From contig JAAYPV010000015.1 in NCBI GenBank assembly GCA_012519635.1, forward strand, positions 1 through 36,612: 36,612 nt of DNA, read 5' to 3'. The DNA is from Clostridiales bacterium (GTDB lineage: Bacteria; Bacillota; Clostridia; Oscillospirales; Ruminococcaceae). Position 1 is the stretch's first letter; each line of letters begins with the position of its first letter. Shown in pieces: positions 1 through 9,115 of this stretch. The notes under the pieces are model-generated. The model ran no database searches and had not been told where the DNA came from. It saw only the letters and a list, made by a program, of their open reading frames with translations. A program made the translations under genes and the position numbers.

Positions 1-11
1 TAAAAATGCTA

Positions 12-725
12 TTATTTTTTATCTGTTAATAATTTTTTTGTATATTTTTCATATAAGTCTGGGCGTCTTTCTTTAGTAATTTCAAGACTTTTTTGGTGTC
101 GCCAGTCTGCTATGTTTTTGTGATGTCCTGATAAAAGAACTGAGGGAACAGCTTCATTTTCCCATATTTCAGGACGCGTATATTGAGGATATTCCAAAAG
201 CCCGTTGAAATGGCTTTCGTCCTCAAAGCATTCAGGGCTTGACAGTACACCATCACACATACGGGCAACGCTGTCGATTAGAACAAGCGCTGGAAGCTCT
301 CCTCCTGTTAAGACATAGTCGCCGATGGATATTTCCTCATCAACAATTTTATTTATCACACGCTGGTCAACACCCTCATAATGCCCGCAAATTATGAAAA
401 TATCCTTCTTGCGTGATAATTCAACAGCTTTTGATTGTGTTAAAGGAATTCCTTTTGGTGTCATATATATAGTATGCGGTTTGCAGTTGAGCTGTTCACA
501 GACAGATTTGTAGCAGTTATATATAGGCTCGGCCTGCATCACCATGCCCATACCGCCACCATATGGAATGTCATCAACTCGTCTATGTTTATCCTCAGTA
601 TAGTCACGAATCTGCACACATGATATATCAATAATGCCTTTTTTCCTTGCTCGTCCAATAATACTTTCTGATAAAACTGTCTCACACATTTCTGGAAATA
701 AAGTTGCAACCCTAATTCTCATCAT
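12..725 (-). CDS. trmD: tRNA (guanine-N1)-methyltransferase TrmD
   Basis: TrmD methylates N1 of G37 next to the anticodon of a tRNA subset, which prevents +1 frameshifting. The protein (about 237 aa, normal for the family) begins MRIRVATLFPEM and carries the SPOUT knot region GHYEGVDQR followed by IGDYVLTGGELPALVLIDS, typical of TrmD. Three starts lie in tandem: TTG at 728, ATG at 725 and ATG at 722. An AAAGGG lies 7 nt before the ATG at 725, so I chose it; 722 is also possible. The start overlaps the end of rimM by about a dozen bases, so the two genes are probably translationally coupled. The stop codon lies only 12 bases from the window edge, so a following rplS cannot be checked. Confidence 0.96.
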   Translation of the reverse strand: MMRIRVATLFPEMCETVLSESIIGRARKKGIIDISCVQIRDYTEDKHRRVDDIPYGGGMGMVMQAEPIYNCYKSVCEQLNCKPHTIYMTPKGIPLTQSKAVELSRKKDIFIICGHYEGVDQRVINKIVDEEISIGDYVLTGGELPALVLIDSVARMCDGVLSSPECFEDESHFNGLLEYPQYTRPEIWENEAVPSVLLSGHHKNIADWRHQKSLEITKERRPDLYEKYTKKLLTDKK

Positions 726-1224
726 CAAAAAGCCCTTTCAATGGCCTAATTTTCATTGTAGCATTTTGTATATCAGTTTCAATTATAACATCAGCTATTG
801 CGGGAACAAGGTAGCTTTTATTTTTTCCTTTAATGTTATAGACATCATTTGCACCTGTTTGCAAAACCTCTTCAATTATGCCATAGTATGCTCCAGTGTC
901 TACATCATAAACCTCTAATCCAATTAAGTCCTGTATAAAATATGTTTTTTCATCAAGCTCCACATCATCTCTGTTAATATATAGTATAAGGTTTCTAAGC
1001 TTATTTGCGTCATCAATATTATCAATGCCCTTAAGCTTTAGTATTGCCATGTTTTTATGATTTCTTGCATTCTCAACCTCAATTTTTTCTTTTTTATCGC
1101 CAATATATAATTTATCAAATTCGCACAAAAAATCAACAGAATCACACCAAGGTATAACCTTAATCTCGCCTTTTAGCCCATGAACATTAATTATTTTTCC
1201 TATTTCAAGATATTGCTTTTGCAT
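712..1224 (-). CDS. rimM: 16S rRNA processing protein RimM
   Basis: RimM assists maturation of the 30S subnit head by binding S19. The 170-aa protein starts MQKQYLEIGKIINVHGLKGE, the typical beginning of the N-terminal RimM domain (IGKI-x2-HGLKGE). It ends with a PRC-barrel region (FIQDLIGLEVYD, then SYLVPAIADVI). The reading frame is open 12 codons further upstream, but an AAAGGAGC lies 5 nt before the ATG at 1224, which fixes the start there. It is followed immediately by trmD. In most Firmicutes rpsP and a KH-domain gene precede rimM; here the next gene upstream is a terminated cellulase gene. Several TATAAT-like hexamers lie at 1285-1320, but no convincing -35 goes with them. Confidence 0.95.
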   Translation of the reverse strand: MQKQYLEIGKIINVHGLKGEIKVIPWCDSVDFLCEFDKLYIGDKKEKIEVENARNHKNMAILKLKGIDNIDDANKLRNLILYINRDDVELDEKTYFIQDLIGLEVYDVDTGAYYGIIEEVLQTGANDVYNIKGKNKSYLVPAIADVIIETDIQNATMKIRPLKGLFDDEN

Positions 1225-1340
1225 AAAAAGCTCCTTTCTTATCATTGTAATATTCAACATTACTATATGAATCCGGAATTATATTAAAAAAATTATATAA
1301 TAAAATTTATTATACCATAAAAAAATTAATCGCGAAAGGG

Positions 1341-1389
1341 TAAAATAAAAAAAGATACCCCTCCAAGTTGGAATTACCAATTTGGAGGG
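1341..1389 (-). terminator. Intrinsic terminator of the GH9 cellulase gene
   Basis: Inverted repeat 1359-1371 / 1377-1389 (CCCTCCAAGTTGG / CCAATTTGGAGGG, one G-U pair) with a 5-nt loop. On the minus strand it is followed by a T-rich tract at 1341-1357. It lies 54 bp after the cellulase stop codon and separates that gene from rimM-trmD. Confidence 0.85.
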
Positions 1390-1442
1390 ATGATTTTAAA
1401 AATAGGTTTTGTTTTAACAAATAGTTACTTAAAATGACACTT

Positions 1443-3776
1443 TTATTTTGTAAGTATTCTTAGTAATCCTGATACATCCAATGAATTTATAAATCCATCG
1501 CCATTTATGTCTGCATTCTTTGGAGCAGGTATTGTTTTACTTGCGCCAAGAACATATTTTTTTAGAGTTAGCAGGTCAGCAATATTTATTTGCTCATCAC
1601 CGTTAACATCGCCAAGAACAATCTTGCGTCCCTCAGGTTCGCTTCCGAAAACAAGCGTATCACCAAGATAAACTGGAACTTTCTTTGTAATAGCATAGTC
1701 CTCATCAAGATTTTCTCTGCTGAAATCATTTGTAGGGTCCCAGTTACTATTGTAGTTTTCGTCCTGTCCTACGATAACAGCGAACTGAACCTCGCGGCTA
1801 CCATATAGCTTATATCCAAACCAGTCAATTTCAATGTAATAGGTGCCGTTATCATCCCAGCTGTAAGGACCACTGATATTTACAGGTCCATCATAGGTTG
1901 CCTCATTTTCGTCATAATATTTTTCTATTCTTACATCTTCAATACTTTGGCCAGCCTTAGTAAGCTCATCAATATTAAAGAAGTATCTGATTTTAAGATT
2001 ATTCACATATCTTGGAGGAAGGAAGGTATTTGCGTGTAGGTTGAAGGTAACCTGTGTACGCTCAAGGTTTTCCTGCTCTAGCTTTCCTTCAATATAAAAC
2101 TCAATAATTTCACCCTTCATGGACTCTTCGCTAGGAGGGAAGTTCTCCATAGGCTTATGTCCCAACTCTTCGCCATAGTAGTGATATAGACCTGCACAAG
2201 CACCTGTAAATCCAGCATTATAGTCAACTGCAACCTCATTGTAGATATAATCCTTTGTAATATCTAAATGGTAGTCTTTCTCGTCCGGACCACCAACCAA
2301 TGCTCCCCAGAGGACATGAACCTGAACAGGAGGGTCATCCATGCTATAAGTTGTTGAGCCATGTGCTGCACGATGATGAGGATTTTTTGCTGAATTTTCA
2401 GCATATCCAACGATATATGAGCGGTCCATAGGGTTTTTACCCATTATATATTCCATCTGACTTCTTGCCCAATCAGCAAATCTCATATCGCCTGTTTCTT
2501 TTGTATAAACCAATGCACAGAGCTGAGCAGCGGTATTATATCTTGCTGAGCCATAGTTGTTAAGCATTGCGAATCCGCCAGGAGTCTGTAATAAGTATGT
2601 TCCGTCACTTGAATCCTCGTGAGGAATTACACCACCGGACCAGTATTCGATATTCCATCTGAAAATATACCAATCTCTTTCAGTATTTGTGATAGGAGCA
2701 AGTTTTGCAAACACACCGCCCCAGACTGTATCCCAGCAGTGAACCCAGATATTCTGCCATGTGTTACCTGTATCCTTAATAATTCTTTGTAAGTAGCCTG
2801 TATAATCTCTTGAGCCATTTTCGTTTACTACATCGCTTTCAGAGATAATATCCTCAATATAATTCCAATCGCCAGTACATTCATATAGCCAGACAGCAGC
2901 CCATGAAAGCTCGTCATAATCATAGCTGGAGGTATAGAACCCACCGTCATAGCCCAAGCCTCTGTTTTCAACAGCAAATTTATAAAGTGCAATAGCCTTC
3001 TTAAGGCTTTCTTCAGCATATTCAGGTTCAGTATCCTTGAAGTTGAGATAATTTATTGCAAGAGAAGCTGCAGTACCCGCACACATATCTGAAGCAGGTG
3101 TATCAACTGTTGCAAAATATGCAGGTCTTGCAAAGCCAAGCAAGGACTCATTCTGCAATTCAGGGGGGTTCCAGTAGTTGTGGTCGATATCACCCTCACC
3201 AACCTGATAGCAGAAGGCGATTACATCACCATTTTCATCAAGATAAGTGGATTTCATATAGTAGTCATTAAACCAATGGAGAATGTCCTCCACATGCTTT
3301 TGCTGCCCTGATTTTATGTAGGCATCGCGAAATTCATAGTAGCCCCATCCCACAGTTGAGGCAGCATATGAACCTGGAAGTCCGAATTTAACATGGTCTC
3401 CGGCATCGTGCATACCGCCATCCTGGTTGATATATCCATCACCGTCGGGGTCAAGGATATGCTTATATTTTTCGATAAATTCTTCTGAGAGGTTTGTGCC
3501 TTTTTTATCCTCCCCCATAGGTTTTAGTGGAATTGCAGCATCCTCTGTATGGCAATCGCCCCTCCATTCAAGGTTTCCATCTGTAATTCCAGAACCGCAT
3601 TTATTTGCGTCATAGAAGTACAAGGATAGCTGTAAGGCCTTTGCAAAATTGACTTCAACATCATCATACTCATCGGTAACAGCTGTTGCCAAGAGGGTAG
3701 ATGAGCAGGTGGAAGAAGCCAAAACAGCCGATGTAGCAAGTATGCATACTTTTTTAAGAAGCTTTGATTTTATCAT
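1443..3776 (-). CDS. Dockerin-bearing GH9 endoglucanase (signal peptide, GH9, CBM3, dockerin I)
   Basis: This 777-aa secreted cellulase hydrolyses beta-1,4-glucan. Residues 1-32 form a signal peptide (KSKLLKK, then a hydrophobic core). The GH9 catalytic domain spans about 43-535: the HDAGDHVKFGLP block contains the family's base aspartates (D124, D127), the NPHHR block the conserved His/Arg, and NEVAVDYNAGF the proton-donor Glu (E514). Residues from about 550 to 700 resemble a CBM3 of the 3c type fused to GH9 in processive endoglucanases. Residues 722-777 are a type I dockerin with two calcium-binding repeats (GDVNGDEQINIADLL and ADINGDGFINSLDVS). The dockerin implies assembly into a cellulosome, but no scaffoldin or cohesin is in this window. 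The start has GAAAGGAATG upstream. The gene stands alone between its own promoter and terminator. Confidence 0.95.
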   Translation of the reverse strand: MIKSKLLKKVCILATSAVLASSTCSSTLLATAVTDEYDDVEVNFAKALQLSLYFYDANKCGSGITDGNLEWRGDCHTEDAAIPLKPMGEDKKGTNLSEEFIEKYKHILDPDGDGYINQDGGMHDAGDHVKFGLPGSYAASTVGWGYYEFRDAYIKSGQQKHVEDILHWFNDYYMKSTYLDENGDVIAFCYQVGEGDIDHNYWNPPELQNESLLGFARPAYFATVDTPASDMCAGTAASLAINYLNFKDTEPEYAEESLKKAIALYKFAVENRGLGYDGGFYTSSYDYDELSWAAVWLYECTGDWNYIEDIISESDVVNENGSRDYTGYLQRIIKDTGNTWQNIWVHCWDTVWGGVFAKLAPITNTERDWYIFRWNIEYWSGGVIPHEDSSDGTYLLQTPGGFAMLNNYGSARYNTAAQLCALVYTKETGDMRFADWARSQMEYIMGKNPMDRSYIVGYAENSAKNPHHRAAHGSTTYSMDDPPVQVHVLWGALVGGPDEKDYHLDITKDYIYNEVAVDYNAGFTGACAGLYHYYGEELGHKPMENFPPSEESMKGEIIEFYIEGKLEQENLERTQVTFNLHANTFLPPRYVNNLKIRYFFNIDELTKAGQSIEDVRIEKYYDENEATYDGPVNISGPYSWDDNGTYYIEIDWFGYKLYGSREVQFAVIVGQDENYNSNWDPTNDFSRENLDEDYAITKKVPVYLGDTLVFGSEPEGRKIVLGDVNGDEQINIADLLTLKKYVLGASKTIPAPKNADINGDGFINSLDVSGLLRILTK

Positions 3777-3831
3777 TTATCCCATTCCTTTCAATAAATT
3801 ATTATATCGATAACATAATACTTATAGATAG

Positions 3832-3860
3832 ATTATATAATAATTTCATAATAATTACAA
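3832..3860 (-). promoter_or_regulatory. Promoter of the GH9 cellulase gene
   Basis: On the minus strand a -35 TTGTAA (3855-3860), a 17-bp spacer and a perfect -10 TATAAT (3832-3837). Predicted transcription start is near 3825, giving a leader of about 50 nt before the ATG at 3776. No operator could be identified. Confidence 0.7.
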
Positions 3861-3943
3861 GGGATATACATTTATTTTCAATATTTAAAACACAGATTTT
3901 ATGTAATAGTAAAAAAGTTAAGACAATTATTGTAGGAAATAAC

Positions 3944-3980
3944 AAAAGCGTGACAATCTCTATGATTGCCACGCTTTTTT
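3944..3980. terminator. Bidirectional intrinsic terminator after dnaJ
   Basis: Inverted repeat 3944-3958 / 3964-3978 (AAAAGCGTG-a-CAATC / GATTG-c-CACGCTTTT, one mismatch), with a T run on the plus strand and a CTTTTGTTATTT tail on the minus strand. It starts 9 bp after the dnaJ stop codon and ends the heat-shock operon. Confidence 0.85.
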
Positions 3981-3986
3981 ACGCTT

Positions 3987-5132
3987 TCAGCCAAATCTGT
4001 CCTTTAGTTTACTAAAGAAGGATTGCCTTTTCTGATAGTTTTTATCAGTTAACGAATTTTCAAAGTCTTTAAGTAAATCTTTTTGTTTCTTTGAAAGGTT
4101 TTTTGGAACCTCTACAAACACCTTGACATATTGGTCGCCTCTTTCGACCTTACCAAGCTTTTGAATACCTTTATTCTTTAGACGGAATACAGTTCCGTTT
4201 TGGGTACCCTCATTAATGGAATATTTAACATTACCATCAATAGTCGGAACAGTAAGTTCATCTCCTAAAACAGCTTGAGTATAGGTTATTGGTATTTCAC
4301 AATGCACATCGAATCCATCTCGTGTAAATACAGGGTCGGGTCTTACGGTAACATTTACATGAAGATGTCCGTTTGGACCTCCGTTAAAACCTGAATCACC
4401 CTGATTAGGAACACGAAGTACCTGTCCGTTATCTATACCAGCAGGAATTTCAACATTAATAGTTTTCTGTACTCGGTTTCTTCCACTACCGCTGCATTTT
4501 GGACAGGGGTTGTTGATAACCTTACCCTTACCATTACATCTTGAACAAGTCTTTTGGGATTGTATTACGCCGAATGGTGTTCTTTGTGCAGTTTTAACAA
4601 CACCTATACCTCTACAATCAGGACAGGTTTCAGGAGAGTATCCTTTTGCTGTACCATCTCCGTTACATTCGCTACAACGCTCCATGCGGTTGATTTTAAC
4701 ATCTTGTTTTGTGCCTTTGCAGGCCTCCATAAAGCTAATGTTAATAGTGGTCTGAATATCCTGTCCTCTGCGTGGAGAATTGGCATTTGCGGTTGAAGAA
4801 CGGGAGCTACCAAAAATACCGCCGAATATGTTGTCGAATATGTCACTCATATCGGTAAATCCGCCGCTGAATCCACCTGTAAATCCACCTCCGCCATAGG
4901 AAGGGTCTATACCTGCATGGCCAAACTGGTCATATTTAGACTTTTTATCAGGGTCGGAAAGTATTTCAAAGGCTTCTGTTGCCTCTTTAAACTTTTCCTC
5001 AGCCTCTTTATTGCCGGGATTAAGGTCGGGATGATATTTTTTGGCAAGTGACCGATATGCTTTTTTTATCTCTGCTTCAGATGCGTTTTTGCTCACACCT
5101 AAAACTTCATAGTAATCTCTCTTATTTGCCAT
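3987..5132 (-). CDS. dnaJ: Chaperone protein DnaJ
   Basis: This 381-aa Hsp40 co-chaperone stimulates DnaK ATPase activity and delivers unfolded clients. It has the full type I architecture. The J domain is at residues 1-70, with the HPD motif at about 34-36. A Gly/Phe-rich stretch follows ([14 protein letters not shown]). A zinc-binding cysteine-rich region holds four CxxCxGxG-type repeats ([32 protein letters not shown]), followed by the C-terminal substrate-binding domain. It is the last gene of hrcA-grpE-dnaK-dnaJ and is followed at once by a strong terminator. The 160-bp gap from dnaK holds a palindromic element that may lower its expression relative to dnaK. Confidence 0.98.
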   Translation of the reverse strand: MANKRDYYEVLGVSKNASEAEIKKAYRSLAKKYHPDLNPGNKEAEEKFKEATEAFEILSDPDKKSKYDQFGHAGIDPSYGGGGFTGGFSGGFTDMSDIFDNIFGGIFGSSRSSTANANSPRRGQDIQTTINISFMEACKGTKQDVKINRMERCSECNGDGTAKGYSPETCPDCRGIGVVKTAQRTPFGVIQSQKTCSRCNGKGKVINNPCPKCSGSGRNRVQKTINVEIPAGIDNGQVLRVPNQGDSGFNGGPNGHLHVNVTVRPDPVFTRDGFDVHCEIPITYTQAVLGDELTVPTIDGNVKYSINEGTQNGTVFRLKNKGIQKLGKVERGDQYVKVFVEVPKNLSKKQKDLLKDFENSLTDKNYQKRQSFFSKLKDRFG

Positions 5133-5149
5133 AACTTACCTCCTGAAAA

Positions 5150-5221
5150 TGTAGGTACGGACATTCCATCCGCCGGTTCGTAGCTGCATTTTTGCAGGCG
5201 AAAATGGTTTTTGGTCCTACA
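5150..5221. repeat. Imperfect palindromic intergenic element between dnaK and dnaJ
   Basis: The 72-bp stretch starts TGTAGG (5150-5155) and ends CCTACA (5216-5221), with further internal symmetry such as CTGCA-tttt-TGCAG. The ACGGACATTCCATCCGCC block resembles small palindromic repeats scattered through many clostridial genomes; this is recollection and was not checked. A second hairpin follows at 5246-5280 (TTTTTGGG-c-GGATT / AATCC-a-CCCAAAAA). It lacks a U tract in the direction of transcription, so it is more likely an mRNA structure than a terminator. Only one copy is present in this window. Confidence 0.45.
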
Positions 5222-5293
5222 ATCTGGGTAACCCTATGTTCAAGTTTTTTGGGCGGATTGTTTTTAAATCCACCCAAAAACATTTTGCAAAAC

Positions 5294-7120
5294 TTAAACT
5301 TCGGTATAATCTGCATCTACAACACCGTCATCTGCATTACTGAAATTTTCAGGATTTGGCTCAGCACCTGCATTTTGTTGAGGAGCAGCCTGTTGGTAAA
5401 CCTTAGTTGAAATTTCTTGGATTGCCTTTTGTAGTTCCTCAGTTTTAGCCTTAATATCAGCTGTATTATCAGTTTTAAGAGCTTCCTTCAAGTCATTAAT
5501 TTTAGCCTGTACAGGCGCTTTATCGGATTCTGAAACCTTATCTCCAAAATCACTCAATGCTTTTTCGCATTGATAAACAAGGTTTTCACCAGCATTTTTT
5601 GCATCAACAGCTTCACGCCTCTTCTTGTCTTCCTCAGCGTATTTTTCAGCATCCTTAACAGCCTTCTCTATATCTTCTTTAGACATATTTGTTGAAGCAG
5701 TAATTTTTATATCCTGTGCTTTTCCTGTACCTAAATCCTTAGCAGAAACCTGTACGATACCGTTTGCGTCAATATCGAAAGTAACCTCAATCTGAGGTAC
5801 TCCTCTTGGAGCAAGAGCAATACCGTCAAGTCTGAAAGTACCTAAGAGCTTATTGTCCTTTGCAAACTCACGCTCACCTTGTAGTACATTTATATCAACA
5901 GCGGGCTGATTATCCGCATATGTTGAGAATATCTGTGTTTTCTTTGTAGGAATAGTTGTGTTTCTTGGAATCATAGGAGTGCTTATTCCGCCGGCAGTTT
6001 CGATACCAAGTGTAAGAGGAGTAACATCTAGCAAGAGCAAGCCTTCCTTGAGGTCACCAGCAAGAACACCACCTTGATATGATGCACCAAGAGCAACACA
6101 TTCGTCAGGATTAATGCCCTTAAATGGCTCCTTGCCGATTAAATTCTTAACAGCCTCCTGAACAGCAGGGATTCTTGTTGAACCGCCAACAAGCAATACC
6201 TTGCTTAAATCGCTAGACTTAAGTCCGCTATCCTGTAATGCCTGCTTAACAGGTTCCATTGTAGCTTGAACCAAGTCAGCAGTCAACTCATTGAACTTAG
6301 CCTGTGTAAGAGTTAAGTCGAGGTGCTTTGGTCCATTAGCATCAGCAGTAATAAATGGAAGATTAATATTTGTTGTAGGAGTTGAAGAAAGCTCAATCTT
6401 AGCCTTTTCAGCAGCCTCTCTTAATCTCTGCATAGCTATATTATCAGCTGATAGGTCAATGCCTTCAGTCTTCTTAAACTCAGCAACCATCCAGTTGATT
6501 ATTCTCTGGTCAAAGTCGTCACCGCCAAGACGGTTATTACCAGCAGTTGCAAGTACCTGTTGAACGCCATCGCCCATTTCGATAATGGAAACATCGAAGG
6601 TACCGCCGCCCAAGTCATAAACCATTATCTTCTGGTCCTCTTCCTTATCAATACCATATGAAAGAGCAGCAGCAGTTGGTTCGTTTATAATTCTTCTTAC
6701 ATTAAGTCCAGCAATTTGACCTGCGTCTTTAGTAGCCTGTCTTTGAGCATCTGTAAAGTATGCAGGAACTGTAATAACAGCCTCTGTAACCTTTTCGCCA
6801 AGATATGCCTCAGCATCAGCCTTTAGCTTTTGAAGAATCATTGCGGAAATTTCCTGTGGAGTATAGCTTTTTCCGTCAATATTAACTTTATAGTCGGAGC
6901 CCATGTGACGCTTTATAGACATAACAGTTCTGTCTGGGTTAGTGATTGCCTGACGCTTTGCAACCTGACCTATAAGTCTTTCTCCGGTTTTTGTAAAAGC
7001 AACTACTGAAGGAGTTGTTCTTGAACCTTCGGAGTTTGGAATAACTACTGCATTTCCACCTTCCATAACGGCAACGCAGGAGTTTGTAGTACCTAAGTCA
7101 ATACCTATAATTTTTGCCAT
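5294..7120 (-). CDS. dnaK: Chaperone protein DnaK (Hsp70)
   Basis: This 608-aa ATP-dependent chaperone has the standard Gram-positive length. The N-terminal nucleotide-binding domain starts [18 protein letters not shown] and includes [13 protein letters not shown] (phosphate 2) and [15 protein letters not shown] (adenosine motif). The linker and substrate-binding domain include [15 protein letters not shown]. The C-terminal tail ends in a Q/A/N-rich stretch and DADYTEV. An AGAGG lies about 11 nt before the ATG. It lies 91 bp after grpE and 161 bp before dnaJ. It is expected to be induced by heat through HrcA release from CIRCE at the start of the operon. Confidence 0.98.
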   Translation of the reverse strand: MAKIIGIDLGTTNSCVAVMEGGNAVVIPNSEGSRTTPSVVAFTKTGERLIGQVAKRQAITNPDRTVMSIKRHMGSDYKVNIDGKSYTPQEISAMILQKLKADAEAYLGEKVTEAVITVPAYFTDAQRQATKDAGQIAGLNVRRIINEPTAAALSYGIDKEEDQKIMVYDLGGGTFDVSIIEMGDGVQQVLATAGNNRLGGDDFDQRIINWMVAEFKKTEGIDLSADNIAMQRLREAAEKAKIELSSTPTTNINLPFITADANGPKHLDLTLTQAKFNELTADLVQATMEPVKQALQDSGLKSSDLSKVLLVGGSTRIPAVQEAVKNLIGKEPFKGINPDECVALGASYQGGVLAGDLKEGLLLLDVTPLTLGIETAGGISTPMIPRNTTIPTKKTQIFSTYADNQPAVDINVLQGEREFAKDNKLLGTFRLDGIALAPRGVPQIEVTFDIDANGIVQVSAKDLGTGKAQDIKITASTNMSKEDIEKAVKDAEKYAEEDKKRREAVDAKNAGENLVYQCEKALSDFGDKVSESDKAPVQAKINDLKEALKTDNTADIKAKTEELQKAIQEISTKVYQQAAPQQNAGAEPNPENFSNADDGVVDADYTEV

Positions 7121-7211
7121 AGTATAATCATCCTCTCAATATAAAATATAAAATTAAATTAGAAAAATAGATATATATTTTTATTAACCAAATATTTTGG
7201 ATTGTAGGTTA

Positions 7212-7835
7212 TTAATTTGCGACAGCCACCATTGCATAGCGTATAACCTTATCTCCAAGCATATATCCCTTCTGATAAACCTCACATACAGTATTTTCCT
7301 CAAGTTCTTCATTGTCTATACGCTTGATTGCATTATGCAGATTAGGGTCGAATGGCTTATTGAGGGCCTCAATTTCTTTTACATTCATTTTATTAAGAAT
7401 TGATTTAAGCTGATTAAAAATCATCTCAATTCCAACACGATAATTGTCGTCTGAACATTCTGTTTGAAGAGCGCGCTCAAAATTATCTATAACGGGTAGC
7501 ATTTCCAAAATACAATTTATTGTAGCGTCGGTATAGATTTCAGCTTTTTCCTTAACAGTCCGTTTTCTGTAATTATCATACTCTGCTAAAAGCCTCAAAT
7601 ATTTGTCGTTTGCAGAAGCAAGGGCCTCTTCAATCTTTTTTGCAAGCTCATCCTCTTCTTTTTTTTCATCTTCTCCTTTTTTTTCATTCGTCTCCTCAGC
7701 CTCGTTAACCTCATCAGTCGACTTTTTATTGACATCGGTTTCCTGAGCCTGATTTTTTGTTTCCTGTTCCTTTGTTTCTGTGGACTCCGTATCTTCTGGA
7801 ATCAGGTCTTTCTCATTAATCACTTCTGTTATCAT
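7212..7835 (-). CDS. grpE: Nucleotide exchange factor GrpE
   Basis: GrpE releases ADP from DnaK. The first 75 or so residues are a highly charged tail rich in E and K (TESTETKEQETKNQ, then KKGEDEKKEEDELAKK). The GrpE core follows: YLRLLAEYDNYRKRTVKEK (long helix), NCILEMLPVIDNFERAL, and the C-terminal beta part VCEVYQKGYMLGDKVIRYAMVAVA. The start is uncertain. ATGs exist at 7856, 7853 and 7835, all inside hrcA. A GTG at 7823 has the best-spaced Shine-Dalgarno-like sequence (AAGGATG, 9 nt) and overlaps the hrcA stop as GTGATTAA, so the true start may be 7823. Either way the gene is translationally coupled to hrcA. Confidence 0.93.
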   Translation of the reverse strand: MITEVINEKDLIPEDTESTETKEQETKNQAQETDVNKKSTDEVNEAEETNEKKGEDEKKEEDELAKKIEEALASANDKYLRLLAEYDNYRKRTVKEKAEIYTDATINCILEMLPVIDNFERALQTECSDDNYRVGIEMIFNQLKSILNKMNVKEIEALNKPFDPNLHNAIKRIDNEELEENTVCEVYQKGYMLGDKVIRYAMVAVAN

Positions 7836-8862
7836 CCTTTCTGCTATAATCATCATCTTCCGAAATTAAATCTGTAATCTTCTGTGTAAAATACTCCAAA
7901 TATGGAATTATCTTTGTATAATCAAGTCTCATAGGGCCGATAATTCCTAATGAACCAGCTTCCTTGTCACCTTTTTGGTACTTTGAAACTATAAGACTTG
8001 AGTTACCTATAATAAAGCTGTCTTTTTCATCGCTGAAAATAACTTTAATACCTTCAAAGCTTTTATCGATTAAGGATAGAACATTATTTTTGTTTTCAAT
8101 AAAGCGAATAATCTCATTTTTATCAAGGTCATCACGATTAAGAAGATTTTTTTCTCCACTAAGAGTAATTTCTTCGTTTCTTAAGTCCTTTGACAATTCA
8201 TAAATTCCTTCGATAAGAGGTGAAAGGGTAACAATATAAGCACCAAGTGAAGTAACGAGATTTTGAAACATTTCGTCTGAAAGGCTTTCAACTGATACAC
8301 CATGAAGATTTTCTTGAACATATCTGCTAAAAAATTCAAGTTGACTTTGGTCTAAATCGAATTCAAGCCTACAAGCCTTGTTTTTTACATTTCCACTTGA
8401 GGTGATAAGCAAAATCACATACAATCTTTTGCCCGTAGGGATTATTTCAACCTTTGTTATTATTGAAAATTTCGGCGTAGCGTTGCTTGCAACCGTTGCA
8501 CATTTTGTAATTTCAGCAAGTGCGGTAGTTGCGTTTTGAATTATAACATCTTCTGTATGCACGCTATTTATATTCAGCATCTCATCAAGTCGCCTTTTTT
8601 CCTCTTCAGAGAGGGCGCGTTTTTCAGCGGAGATAGTATCTATATAAACTTTAAATCCGCTAAAGGTAGGGATTCTACCGGCTGAAGTATGGGGTTGCTC
8701 AAGCAATCCAAGCTGTTCAAGAATTGCCATATCATTTCGAACTGTTGCTGCTGAGACATTAATCTCCGGTAGCATAGCTATTTTCTTTGAGCCAACCGGT
8801 TCTCCTGTCAAGATATACTCGTCAATAACAGCTCTTAATATTTTCAGTTTTCTGTTATTCAC
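7816..8862 (-). CDS. hrcA: Heat-inducible transcription repressor HrcA
   Basis: HrcA (348 aa) represses class I heat-shock genes by binding CIRCE. Its DNA-binding activity depends on GroE chaperones in the species studied. The N-terminal winged helix is recognisable from LKILRAVIDEYILTGEPVGSKKI, then VSAATVRNDMAILEQLGLLEQPHTSAGRIPT. The remainder is the GAF-like/dimerisation domain, ending MRLDYTKIIPYLEYFTQKITDLI. It is first in its operon, with CIRCE about 50 bp upstream, so it autoregulates itself together with grpE, dnaK and dnaJ. The groES-groEL genes that usually share this operator are not in the window. Confidence 0.97.
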   Translation of the reverse strand: MNNRKLKILRAVIDEYILTGEPVGSKKIAMLPEINVSAATVRNDMAILEQLGLLEQPHTSAGRIPTFSGFKVYIDTISAEKRALSEEEKRRLDEMLNINSVHTEDVIIQNATTALAEITKCATVASNATPKFSIITKVEIIPTGKRLYVILLITSSGNVKNKACRLEFDLDQSQLEFFSRYVQENLHGVSVESLSDEMFQNLVTSLGAYIVTLSPLIEGIYELSKDLRNEEITLSGEKNLLNRDDLDKNEIIRFIENKNNVLSLIDKSFEGIKVIFSDEKDSFIIGNSSLIVSKYQKGDKEAGSLGIIGPMRLDYTKIIPYLEYFTQKITDLISEDDDYSRKDDNRSD

Positions 8863-8906
8863 TTGAAATCTACCCTTTCTTAATTCTCAAGACACGCTTT
8901 TCTTTT

Positions 8907-8938
8907 GAGTGCTAGCACTCTATCTGGTTGAGTGCTAA
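8907..8938. promoter_or_regulatory. CIRCE operator (HrcA binding site) with an extra half-site
   Basis: Plus-strand reading: CTAGCACTC (8912-8920), 9 bp, GAGTGCTAA (8930-8938). This matches the CIRCE consensus TTAGCACTC-N9-GAGTGCTAA with one mismatch at the outer position. An extra GAGTGCT at 8907-8913 makes 8907-8920 a perfect 14-bp palindrome, so three half-sites are present. It lies directly downstream of the -10 and covers the expected transcription start of hrcA. Confidence 0.96.
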
Positions 8939-8942
8939 GTAT

Positions 8943-8971
8943 AATTTATCACTATAATTTAATTATGTCAA
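8943..8971 (-). promoter_or_regulatory. Promoter of hrcA-grpE-dnaK-dnaJ
   Basis: On the minus strand a perfect -35 TTGACA (8966-8971), 17-bp spacer and a -10 TAAATT (8943-8948). The CIRCE follows within a few bases, the standard arrangement for repression of initiation. Confidence 0.75.
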
Positions 8972-9081
8972 GAGTAAAAAATATATTTCGTGGATATTTC
9001 ACAAAAATATTAATAGTAATCCATGCGTTTTGCACAATGAGGACAATGTGGATTTTCAAAATTTGTTTTAGATAGCCACTA

Positions 9082-9109
9082 TTGACTTTTCTTAATTATT
9101 TGCTATAAT
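9082..9109 (+). promoter_or_regulatory. Promoter of the surface-glycan operon
   Basis: -35 TTGACT (9082-9087), 16-bp spacer and perfect -10 TATAAT (9104-9109), preceded by TG at 9101-9102 (extended -10). The predicted start is near 9116, exactly where the left arm of the inverted repeat begins. This leaves a leader of about 190 nt before the first gene. Confidence 0.8.
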
Positions 9110-9115
9110 AAAGAA

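Noticed and set aside
5122-5316. A 64-codon open frame spanning the dnaK-dnaJ gap
   Set aside because: It overlaps the ends of both chaperone genes, reads through the palindromic element and has no recognisable protein features.
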